Both the position numbers and the translations under genes were made by a program. Below, in pieces: positions 1-10,418 of a stretch of 64,000 nucleotides of DNA. Each line of letters begins with the position of its first letter. Within the stretch, counting starts at the first letter, position 1. The notes beneath the pieces are model-generated. The model worked only from the letters and a program-made list of their open reading frames with translations, was not told the origin of the DNA and ran no database searches. This DNA is from Nemopilema nomurai (Eukaryota; Cnidaria; Scyphozoa; Rhizostomeae; Rhizostomatidae): contig ML133443.1 in assembly GCA_003864495.1 (NCBI GenBank), forward strand, positions 1,921,486 to 1,985,485, read 5' to 3'.

Positions 1-1363
1 ATCGAAAATCGTCAAAATCTTTCTTGGTCGAATAAAAGTGGGATAATTTCATTCGAAGGATGACTACAATGAATAGGCTTCAGAAGGTAATGTCTTCCTA
101 CCAAATGTTCAAGAGAAAAAAGGGAATGGGGAAGAACACCAATGGGGACCAAAACACCCAAAAGGACCCTTGTAAATCAAACAAGAGAAACTTTAAATTA
201 TCCCCGTATAGGCCACATAGAACAGAACAAACAGGGGTGGTATTACAAAGCACATTCAGCTGAAAATTTTCTTCACAAACTGCTTGCTTACTAGGAAATT
301 CGTGTGCAAAAGGCAAGAACATTTTTCCATACCTCTGAGCAGGTTTGTATGAATATTTGGAAAATTTTGTATGAACTGTTACAAAAAAGACACTTCTCAT
401 GACTGGCATAAAAATATTAGACTAACCGGACACAAAAGTTGCCTTTTCAAAGGAAAGAGCAAAAGGAGGACCATGCCCCCTTTGGTTATTGGGGTTACTG
501 TGCCCCTCTCCTCAACTGCTAATGCCAGTCAACTAACACTCAAAACAAAAAATAATACAAGTGCAAAAAGTTAAATACAATATCGATTGATATTTAATTT
601 TGAAAATGTGAAAATATTTAATTTAAGGTGGCATTGTTATATTATTTTAGACATTGATAAGCTACAAGAAACAAAGTGGGATACACATAAACTGATATTA
701 ATCGCAATGAAAAGGGCATGAAAAAACTGTTTTAGCCATGGTTTTTCCATGGGTTGCCTTGGATCTGGGTTTACAATTGTTGATATTTTTCTTAGTTTTA
801 TTTTTCTTACTTTCTGGGGGCACTAGAAAAAAATTTGCAGGTAATACTTAGTAACCAAGACCTCAAAGAAAAGTGAAAATGGGGTTAATGTATCCTTTGA
901 AAGACTAAGCCACATTCTAAGGGCAATATACCCTCTTAGACAAGCATCAGTGCAGTACCTGGCTACAAAATCATAAAGCCAAGAAAATGCTGTGCACAAT
1001 CATGCAAACTAAATGGAGCTTGCAGGGGTAAAATTGTAATAAATTACTATGCAATTGAATGTTAATCTGATCAAAATTTGTTCAAACTCAAGAGGAAATT
1101 CCCAGGGTTGAAGATAATAAATTTTTGTGGCTTGCGCAAATATTGAAGATACAATTTTCTTGGTGATTGCCCAAAAGTTTACAGTGAGACTTACTTGCAG
1201 TGGTGAACATCATGTTATTTTTAACTTAACTATCCAAACTCAAATTGCTACTGAAACCTACTATCAACAGAAAATTATTGATTTTGTATTTGCATATTAC
1301 TGAAAAGTATTACAATTCGGTAGTTTTGTGAGTCTTTTAAATCAACAAGAACTTTACCTGAGG
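1..1363. other. 3' flank of the alpha2/delta gene, no gene seen
   Basis: No open frame here resembles a protein. The stretch lies downstream of the minus-strand alpha2/delta stop codon and probably contains its 3' UTR. On the minus strand a candidate AATAAA poly(A) signal lies at 797-802. I see no repeat or RNA gene. Confidence 0.5.
1352..1363 (-). other. Candidate 3'-UTR splice donor just after the alpha2/delta stop
   Basis: Read on the minus strand, the TAA stop is followed by CCTCAG|GTAAAG, a near-perfect donor six bases past the stop (GT at 1357-1356). It may mark an intron in the 3' UTR of an otherwise intronless gene, or be chance. Confidence 0.3.
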
Positions 1364-4300
1364 TTATATAGCTGCAGCAATGAAGAACCATCCCAGCAGC
1401 ATCAGCAACAATGATATCTTCAGAGCTGACGCTGACCCACACTTGGAGGTATCTTCAGTGGTATTGCTAGCGAAGCAATTTGTGGGCAGCCTTCGATCTC
1501 TCGCCTGAACTGGGCACTTGCTTTGTGTAGCTACTTTAACAGGTTCAGTTTTGACCTTAGGTGTCAAACACGTGCTACCACAGTTTTTCGATGTAACAAC
1601 CAGAGCAAGGTTTGTATTGTTCACCTTGCTGATGGAAAATTCTTGACTGCATGTTTTGGAGCATGTAACACTTCCTCTGTCTGGCAGCTTGCCTTCCTGA
1701 ACAACATAGAAAAACATGTTTTTGGTACAGCTCACATTGGGACTTGCTATTGCCTCAACCTTTGCTGTTGGCGAGACAGATGAATACAACGTGAACTGTG
1801 CAAGCAGAGATATCAGCGTCTGTGTCCACCAGATAAAATAAGCTGAAATGGTGAAAAATGGTGATAGCAATCTCATTGCATCAGAAGATGTGTCCTTTTC
1901 TTTATCACACTGTCCTTGAGTATCCTGGAAGGTAAATGGCTTGAAATAGTGAGACCTGTTATGGCTGAGAGTTTGCATAAGTTTGCCTTGAAGAATTCCA
2001 AGGAATTGCCCAACATCTTCTTCCCTTCCATTGCTGGACACAACATATCCATTTTCATCAACAAGATAACAATCAACTGAATTGTTATTTGAGCAGGAGG
2101 CAACTTTGCCATTGGAGCTGACAGTTGCATTCAGCAACATTTCTTTGAGAACACTGTGCCGTAGCTGGAAACCGAGAACACTTGAGATTGTAGAGCCATT
2201 CTTCACAGGGATGCTAACTGTGACGTATGTCTCTGTTTTGTTAACAGTTGGTTTAATGGGAATGTAAGGAAGCAGGTTTTCCTTTTTCAGTGGAACAGAA
2301 AAAACAACTGTATCACTGAAGTTGTTAGCATAGTCAACTGCATGCTTATAGTACTCATTTTGAAACAGATCACGTGTGATTGGAACTGACTCAGAGTATA
2401 AAACTTTTGAATACCCAGCACTTGTTCCAACAAAAATGCTAACAACACCTTTGCCCAGCTTCCAAATGTTCTCTGTGGCATTCGTGACAAGACTGGCAGA
2501 CAAAAGTAGGTTTTCTACCAGTTCTTTATTGCAAACCTCTATACCATTCTCCTTTGACAACTGTACTCTCACTTCTTCGACAGTAGGATAGGCTTTTTTA
2601 CTAAGCTCTTGGCTAGCTTGTGCAGCAGCTGTGATGTTGCAGAATGGCCAGGGAGCAATAAACACCTGATAAGCACTTGTTGAATTAAGAGCTTTGAGAG
2701 CAGAGGCTAGATAGTACTTTTCTTTTGCTTTGAGCTTCTTCATACCGTAATCTGGAATAGCAATGCTTGCACTAAAAGGGACTGACTTCAATGCTGAAAG
2801 AAGTAATTCATTTTGATTTTGGTATATCTTGTGCCATCAAGTGAAATGGAATCAAGCACAAACTGTGAATGTCCACTTGTACCATTTATCATGGCATTTT
2901 TTAGCAATACAGAATCATTTCCACTGCTTCGCTCCAAATCTTCAAGGTACACATTTGCCGGGGAAGGTAAATAGCCTTCTTGACTCTTCAACAATGGATG
3001 CATGAGAAAGAACCCGTTATAATTGATAATAAACCCATAGCCATTAACACCAAGCTCATAATATGGGATTTGATCTTGAATGGCAGAGACAGCAATATCT
3101 GTGCCAGTTACGCCAAGAAGAGCTGCATCCTTCGGGTTTGTTGTCTTCTTAAAAACAGGCACAGAAACAGTCATCATCATTCCCAGGCCACTTGCATCTA
3201 GATATAGTGGTGTGTATATTGGCACATTGTTGCTTGGTGAAAGTGCCAATGGTCTGCTGAGGACATTGATGAATTTAAGAACATTGTCCCAAATGTTGCC
3301 AACGGTCTCAATCTCATAAAAATGGCCACGGTTCTTGCATGACATCTCCATCATTGCCTTTTTTTTAGCAGACTTTTTCCTCCCAACTAGGTAGGAGAAG
3401 ACACGGACATGCTTATCCTTGTTGAATGAGTCAAACGCTCGCTTCCCAGCATAATCACCTTCTATCTCATCTGAGAAAAAGGCAATTGCCTGGTTGCACC
3501 CAGCAGACTTCTTTGGGTTTCCTCTGACATTTCTCATAATTTTCAAAGCTGCTTCCATCACCTTCTCGACATCCCCTGTCTTATTTGGCTTCTTGAATTT
3601 ATTTACTGCTGACTTTGCAGCCTCCTTGTTCTCCTTTGTAGCTTGCATCAACTCAGTTTTGCATTCCGGGAAAGCAAATTCAACCTCAACATTGAAAGTC
3701 ATTACATTGAAGAAATCATTTTCCTGAAGTGCATCAATTAATACCAAAGCCGAAACTTTGGCTATCCCAAAGTTATTCCCAATCATTGTTCCACTTTGGT
3801 CAATAATGATTATGAGATCTTTGGGGGAAGATGATGCCAAAATAAACCAATTTCGCTGACGACAGTCATACAAATCCCTGTTCTCTGAATCTCTGCCCCA
3901 AACTTTACCAGGGTAGGTACGGAAAGCACCAGTTGTTGCATCACCAAAGTACTGCCAAAGTAGTGTTTCATCTTCTTCAAAGTTTTTCCTGTAAACTTCA
4001 TCGAGTTTTTCTGTCATTTTAGCAGTATTTAAAACTGCTGGGTCCTTTTCGTAAACATTAGTTGGCACTTGGATAAAGCTGTAGGTCTTGTTGACTTTCA
4101 AGGTGGTCGAAAAGTATGGGTAGACAGAAAGCCCATAATTTTCCGTGTGGATGTTCTTTACATTTCTATAATCATACTTGAGTTGTTTGTTGGCAGTATA
4201 GGTTACCTGGGCGTCCTCGACAGCTTTCTTAATTCGCAACAAAGCTTTCGTTTTAGACTGCAAAAGACTCTCAAAGTTGTTGGCAAAATCTTCTATTATC

Positions 4301-4524
4301 TTAGTCCCATTTACATCTACAGTCTCGAAGTATCTTGGATCGCGATATTTGTTCAAAACCTGCCTGTATGCTGTAACGTTCTCCGTAAACCTAAACAAAG
4401 TCTCACCCAAACCGCTTGCCCACTTTTGCACTTCGTTATCCAAATCGTTCCCTTGAATCACGCCCAGGAGTCCTGCGATCAATAACATATGGTTGAAATA
4501 CATACTGATCCTTCCAAGTGACAT
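1364..4524 (-). CDS. Voltage-gated calcium channel alpha2/delta subunit, single exon, one frame break
   Basis: This encodes an extracellular auxiliary subunit that traffics and tunes voltage-gated calcium channels. The start is the ATG at 4524-4522, the first ATG after an in-frame stop, and gives a hydrophobic signal peptide (about residues 1-25). Next come a VWA_N region, a conserved segment with YFG...YPGKVW, and a VWA domain whose MIDAS begins at D242 as DQSGT, a variant of the usual DVSGS. A Cache domain follows with GYGFIINYNGFFLMHP. At 2787-2830 the frame slips by -1: frame one ends in a stop at about 2784 and the downstream frame runs to 1364. The second part carries a further Cache-like region, many cysteines and N-glycosylation sites, and a hydrophobic tail (ISLLLMLLGWFFIAAA) after small residues, as in a GPI signal. 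The two parts total about 1,050 residues, normal for the family. No intron interrupts the coding sequence. The break may be an assembly indel or an inactivating mutation. Family assignment is firm. Confidence 0.9.
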
Positions 4525-6581
4525 GAAAAGATTTTTCCGGCGGATGAACTTCAAATCGCGACTGCAGCAAGCTAAGTAGCAACACTATTGTCAACTTGTC
4601 TTTCACCGGCCTAACAAATAGATAGTGGATTTTGTAGTCATTCGCATATCGCAATCAGCGAACGATTTTTATCTACGCAATTGAAAAGAACTGAAGGTGG
4701 TGATATTGTTCGGTTGCCTCTTTTTGCAGCATTTTCCATCAATATTTAATGAACAGGTTGGGTTGCCATGTTCACCTGCACACTCCGTCAAAGCGTACAT
4801 CTCCTTGCATCAACAAGCCCTGCAAGTACGCCATCGCAGCGTTGTCAACTTGTTTCGCAGCGCCATGCTGTGATTTCACCTTTTCACGTCGACATGAAAT
4901 ACATTCATTTGAGTAAGAAATTATATTAATTGGGAAATTGTTTGTTTTCATCGAGGGGAGTATTGACTAAGGAGACAATGCCCAAAACCTGTGTGACTGA
5001 AGTTCAATCAAACGTATCTGTTGCCAAAGGAGAACATCGAGGGGCAACTCACTCTTGAAGATAGCGTACGAGATTTCCACGAAAACAATAGGATTTCCAA
5101 TGATTTTTCGATAGAACAATAGGATTTTCACAAAAGATGTACGAGATTTTTTGGAGTGATTTGTCCCTCGGAGAAAATAAGCAAGACATCGGAAAAATTT
5201 CACATTGAACCCGGCAAGGGATGAATTATCCTTCTGTGAGGATTTTTCTGCACCTTCTGATTATGTTATTGCCTCAGATTTTAAAAAAACAATGTAGCGT
5301 AGGATTTTAAATCCGTGAAGGGTTGACACCTTGGCTAGTATCTACAGTGTTTATCAGTACACAACAGAAGCACTACGAAGGTAAACAAATGAACCATAAT
5401 ATTTGCTCAAGCTTTTGTTAACTCGAATAAAACCTCAACCATATTTTCAATCAAATCAGTGCAATATTCAATGGGACTTAGTACATTTCAATTTTCTGAA
5501 ATGAAGTTTTTCAATCGGTTTACGTATGTGGTCATTTTGTGATTGATATACCTTTCTTTCTAGACTACTTGCTCTCGAAAAGGCCAATGATTCACAGAAT
5601 TATCAAGGAAGTGAGATTGTTACCATGTACAATTAAAATAATTGTTGTTGATTACCATTTTACTTTATCCCTAGGAAATGAGATTCTGTGTAGATGCGAG
5701 GTTGTCATGATAGGTTATGAGGGGTGTAGCTAACATGTCTTCTAATCAGCACAAGGTATAAGTCAATCACATCTAACTTTGCTCAGAATAATTTTCTTAG
5801 CAATTATCAGACTGCACAACACCTTAAATGGTTCATGTTGGAATAGTTAATTTCCTTTCTCAAAAAGCAGTTATGCAGTAAATTGGAAGATCCACTGAAG
5901 CAGCAAGAAAGTCTCAATTTGTTTGAAAGCCTCTGAGAATCTTTGCAGCTTCATGATTGAGTTTGGTAAAGGCATAAACACTTCATTTTAAGCAATACTC
6001 ACCATATTATTTTATCAATCAAGCTCATTTCAAATGATGTTAAGCCAAAGGCTTGTGTTGTTATTGTTGCTGTTCTTTATATTATGCTCTTTGATGATAA
6101 TGAATCAACTGTTTTATATTCAATAGACAGCCCAGGCAAAACTAGAGTCACGAAAGAATATGATTCTAGGAAGGGAATTTCCTTTTCTCTTTTTTGTGAA
6201 AGGACTGAAGCACTGATTAACAAAGTCTGCAATTAAAAATGAGTTTGCAATTAAGGACTTTTCTTTAACAAATAAGTTTTTGAAAAGGATCATTCATTTA
6301 TCAGAATATGTGGTTATGTAAACTTTCATTTTTCCATTCTCCAATTCATTACAATTTCAATGTTTTAATATAAGGTATTCATTGAAAAGCTTGTACTGAA
6401 GTAGAATTGTTTTCTTTCAAGAAGGAGACACTGCCTTAATTTGAGGTTGATGATACAACTTCAAAATTAATGGATTTGTTAAATAACCAAAGACATCAAT
6501 TCATCTAGATGCATACTAAAATAAAATCAAAGTGAAACTGCAGTACTAAATAACTAAACAAAGACTGCTAAATGTGTTTAT
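4525..6581. other. Intergenic region between alpha2/delta and Spc24
   Basis: This holds the upstream region of the minus-strand alpha2/delta gene and the downstream region of Spc24. Only short spurious frames occur. I see no repeat array, RNA gene or clear core promoter. Confidence 0.4.
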
Positions 6582-7725
6582 CTATTCATTAAATGCAGAT
6601 GAAACAACATCCCATAGGTAGTTTGCAGTGTGAAAACTGTCATGCTCATCTGAGTTTATAGAGAAAGGCTGTAGTTCCTTTTTGCCAGTAACATATCCAC
6701 GAATCTCGTTTTCTTTTGAACCAAAATTCCAGTGTATTCCTGTGGCAGACATGAACAGAGCAAACTTGTCCTTTTTCCAAGGAACAAATTTATCTTTCTT
6801 TTCCTCTAGTTGATGCTTCTTTTCTTCAAGTGCATTGATCTCTTTTGTCAGCGATGCAAGTTTAATGGAACATTCATCCTGATCCGCTTCAAGTTTTTGC
6901 AGGTTTTCTTTGATATCAGCTTCAGATTTTTCTTTGGTCTCTTTGTTTTCCTTTGGGCCAATACAACAAAAATTCAACAATATATATATATATACGAAAT
7001 TATTTATACGAAATATACGAAATTATATGAAATTATATTGTATTTCGCATATATATATATATAGGTAACGTACAATATTCATATAGATAGATAGGATAGG
7101 TACTGAATGTTTTCTTGTAAAGATAAATCAATTTAAATATACGCAGCTCGAACTAATCAGGGTAGATATTGCGGAATAAGCATAAGAAAGCTATGTTTCC
7201 TCATACAATTATTCGTTGTTGCATGCGCTTTTAGCATCAACTTCGGTGCCACGCTCCTTGCATTTCATTGCAATTTGCGCATTACATTAAAGTTTTAGAA
7301 TGCAAAGAGAGCAAGGAGGGAGGGATGGCGAGTAGGATATGTCCTAACTATTTATTTTGCGGTGGCCTAAAACAAACTAGTTGTGAGTATTTAAGTTGGA
7401 AGTAAAACATTACTTACATTGGTCTTATTATAATGTAAGAAGTCAAAGGAAAAAGCAGCATCAACTTTGATCGAACAAATACCTGATAGCTGTCCTTCGA
7501 AAATCCGAACTCTCCGGATCCTTTTCCTTCGATCTCCGAATAATCCTGTTGCAACTTTCGTATCAATTCCTTTGCATCGTTAACACATCCCTTTCTTAAA
7601 CTGCTTTTCTTCTTTAAGATGTTTTCCGATGTCTCAAAAAATGGTGAGAGATCCGCCTTTTTCAGCTCGAGAAGAAAGCCATTTGCTAATTCTATCGCTT
7701 TTTCCAACCCCTGGTCTTCCTCCAT
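6582..7725 (-). CDS. SPC24: Kinetochore protein Spc24, two exons
   Basis: Spc24 pairs with Spc25 in the Ndc80 complex that couples kinetochores to spindle microtubules. Exon 1 is 7725-7483 (81 codons, MEEDQGLEK...DSYQ), ending at CAG|GTATTT. Exon 2 is 6950-6582, after an acceptor ending CCCAAAG. The junction is phase 0 and the product is 203 residues, against 197 in human. Residues about 80-135 form a Glu/Lys-rich coiled coil. The C-terminal globular part has a W at GIHWNF, a GYVTGKKELQPF strand and a terminal ANYLWDVVSS helix, matching the vertebrate IEWDY...SDYLWSLVD pattern. The acceptor has a weak pyrimidine tract next to an AT-repeat, so the intron boundary is a little less sure than the identity. 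Assignment rests on recalled family pattern, not a search. Confidence 0.8.
6979..7065. repeat. AT-rich tandem repeats in the Spc24 intron
   Basis: Two (TA)n tracts bracket several copies of a TACGAAATTAT-like unit within the single intron, close to the exon 2 acceptor. The arrangement is partly palindromic, since the TA tracts lie at both ends. Confidence 0.6.
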
Positions 7726-8025
7726 TTTGAGATGCTTTTCGAACTTGTTTTCAACCGAAAGCGCGCCTTTTCTTTGTGCTCCTTCGCAACAGCAACAAGG
7801 GCGGCCCTGAAGGCAGTGTGTGTATCAAAAACCAATTTTTGTCGAAATCATAGAAAGATTGAGATCCAGCAAAAAAGTTAGAGATTAAGCGATAACTTAA
7901 AACGAAGATATCTAATCAGTTTCTTACCTTGCGCTTAACCATTAGCAAGTATGGCTTGCAACCAGGGCAGTAGGTCTATCTTGTCAATGGGGTATGGAAA
8001 CAGAGTATGCAGTGGCCATGCCATA

Positions 8026-8412
8026 TACACGCTTTATTATTATAAGGAACCTACATGTAGAGAGCCGAAATATTAAAAAAAACTTAAACTACGAAAAACG
8101 AAATCCCTAAGGAACTTTTCGATTTGAAATTTTTTTATAACTGCAAGCATCAAAAACTAAAAAGCCGGTAAATAGGTAGTTTGCTACTCGTGTATCAAGT
8201 GCTTCATTGAGTAGTTTCCGCATATGGCATTTGCCCCTCTCTCTATTAAGTGTTAAGGCTTATTGTAGTCAAAACGCCGACAGTGAGAACTTAAAGAACT
8301 TTTAAGAAAATTTTAAGGAACTTTTGGTACTAAAATCTGATGATTTAAGGTCTACGAATAAGGAACTTTTGGAACTAGGCTTTGAGGTAGGTACCTTATA
8401 AAAAAGCGTGTA
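8026..8412. mobile_element. TA-flanked MITE, copy 1
   Basis: One of three related copies of 387-405 bp in the window (others at 13362-13764 and 46965-47369). The termini are inverted: TACACGCTTT at the left and AAAAAGCGTGTA at the right. All three copies can be parsed as a CACGC...GCGTG core between TA dinucleotides, as expected for a Tc1/mariner-type target duplication. Shared internal landmarks are a run near GGAACTTTTCGATTTGAAAT, then CTCTCTATTAAGTGTTAAGG, then CTAAAATCTGATGA. It has no coding capacity. This copy is the most decayed. Confidence 0.75.
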
Positions 8413-8750
8413 ACTGCGAAATAATGTTTAGCAAGTACTTTCGACCCAGTTTAGGAGAGATGATTGTGTTTGATTGATGAACTTGCAGATTTATCGTTAT
8501 TCATTAAAGGCATTGAGTCATGATAAATGGAAAGCGTATACCCAAGTTGCAAAAATTGCTGAGTCATTATGATAGCTCCGTTAATCTGATTGGCTGTCAA
8601 GCAAACTGCACACATGATGTTTTAACCTCGCAGTTGATGTCTGATCACATGAAAGCCGATTTATCACATGAAAACAGACAACAGACCGTGGAAAACCGCT
8701 ATTTACCATGACTCAATGTCTTTAACAAAACATTCACTCAGTCGAAAGTC

Positions 8751-9020
8751 CACCAAGAAGCTAAAAGCTTTCGAAATGAAATGCTACAGATTGGCATAAC
8801 CAGGAAGGAAAAGAAGACCAACGATTATGTGTGGAAAAGGATAAAGGAGGTTTATCGGGGGCCGAAAATAATCGAAATCATCAAGAACAGGAAGTTAAAG
8901 TTTGATGCCTACCAAATCAGAAAAGGAACTATGACAAAATATTTGATACAAGGTCTGTCGCCGGGCAAGAGAGCGTCCCCAGCGCCAATGGATGGACGAC
9001 ATACTGGAGTGGACGGGTAG
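8751..9020 (+). mobile_element. Degraded LINE, C-terminal reverse-transcriptase remnant
   Basis: Pieces in different plus frames read KKLKAFEMKCYR, then KRIKE, then IIKNRKLKF, and finally RPQRQWMDDILEWTG. This order is typical of the end of the ORF2 protein of RTE/CR1-like non-LTR retrotransposons. Several frame changes are needed, so it is a dead fragment. It probably ends before 9146. Confidence 0.65.
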
Positions 9021-9146
9021 CACAGAGACAAAACTTCAAGCCTGGGACCAAGACAGGACGGGTTTCAGGCAGAAAGTGTTCAGGTGCACCAACGGCTTCA
9101 AAGGCTACGGACAAGATAGATAGATCAACAAGACATTTATTCATTC

Positions 9147-10418
9147 TGAGATTTATTCAAAATTTTTAGAATTTTTTAGGCGATTCGCCCCCAAGATGCA
9201 GTCACCAGTTGAAAATTGACGGCAAAGAGACTTGTGGAAACATTGTATTATAGGTTGCACTTAAATTTGTAAAAAGCCTAAGCTTTCAAAGAAAGCAAGT
9301 AAGAAACAACTTCCTTAACTAACTAACTTACTTCCTTGATCTGCTACTAAAATCTTTAGCAGAAGAGTCACCAAAGATATGTATTCGATTTTCAACGCCT
9401 TTAACGTATCTATTAGCTAGTTCATGAAGTTGAATTGCAATTGTGATTTCCTTTGGATGGAACAAACCATGCGATATTCTAATCAGTTATTTCCACATGA
9501 AGCTCTCAGATGAGTTTTCAAGACTTTCATTATCAAAAATGATCTCGCACTGACAGGTTCGTAACAGGCGTGAACCGAATAATGAGCAATGCCTTGATTA
9601 CCTGAGGCATCAAATTTTCGAACACCTCTACGCCCCTTTAATGATTTGAGATTCTCAAGCCTACTTCTGCAATTGTAATCTTGAGCATATTCACTTCCGG
9701 GAATATGACAAAGCGAGCTTTCCCTAAAAGGCTGCAAGAAGTTCAAATATCATACTTTAGATGATAGGACTCGAATGACAGCTTTTCGACGATATGACGG
9801 GAACCGTTCCCGTCGCTTATGACTATATGGAAACCAGGCTTTAATCAAGAGCAGAAATCTCTTGTGATTTGAAGGTAAAGAGCATCAAACCTTTGCTGGT
9901 GGCTTCAAAAAATGAAAACTCATATTAACTTTGATTTCGCAGACTTGGCCACGAAGGTTCAAATACACAGGCTTGATCACGTTTCGATTAGAAACGCTTG
10001 CATGAACCAAGGTAACCAAATATGTGCATATATTTGGGGAAAATACTGGGAAGATATTCGGTGACAGCTTGCGGACAATCAAGTTTCCTCCGTTCGAATT
10101 TTACCCTTGACTATACACATCCTTGGGTTTCCTTTGAAACTTTAGTCACTAAATTTTTGAGTAAAGTTACTTGATAGCTTATCAGATTTGTAAATGAACT
10201 ATTTTTAAGTGTCACATGGATGAGAAGCAACCACTAGTTCCTCAAGATATTGTAGAGAAAAAGTTCAAGGCCAACACCCGTTTCGCTCAACTGGACATTA
10301 ATAATGTCAGCAAAGAAGGAAGTCAAATGGAGGGTCTTCCTCTTCCCATTTCGCTAAGCTTCATTCTAATTGCTCGAGGAGAGAGTGCAAGAGACAAGTT
10401 AAGAACCGGGACACTAAA
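9147..10418. other. Upstream region of the transferrin-like gene
   Basis: No convincing gene. An open frame at 10216-10569 (plus) overlaps exon 1 of the transferrin gene in another frame and has no recognisable domain; I treat it as 5' flank or UTR. A minus frame at 9483-9746 is likewise unsupported. Confidence 0.4.

Noticed and set aside
8520..8711. A small plus-strand frame before the LINE remnant
   Set aside because: No homology features. It lies between a MITE and a dead LINE and is probably chance.
9483..9746. An 87-codon minus-strand frame
   Set aside because: It looks mixed in composition but has no motif, no clear splice sites and no partner exon.
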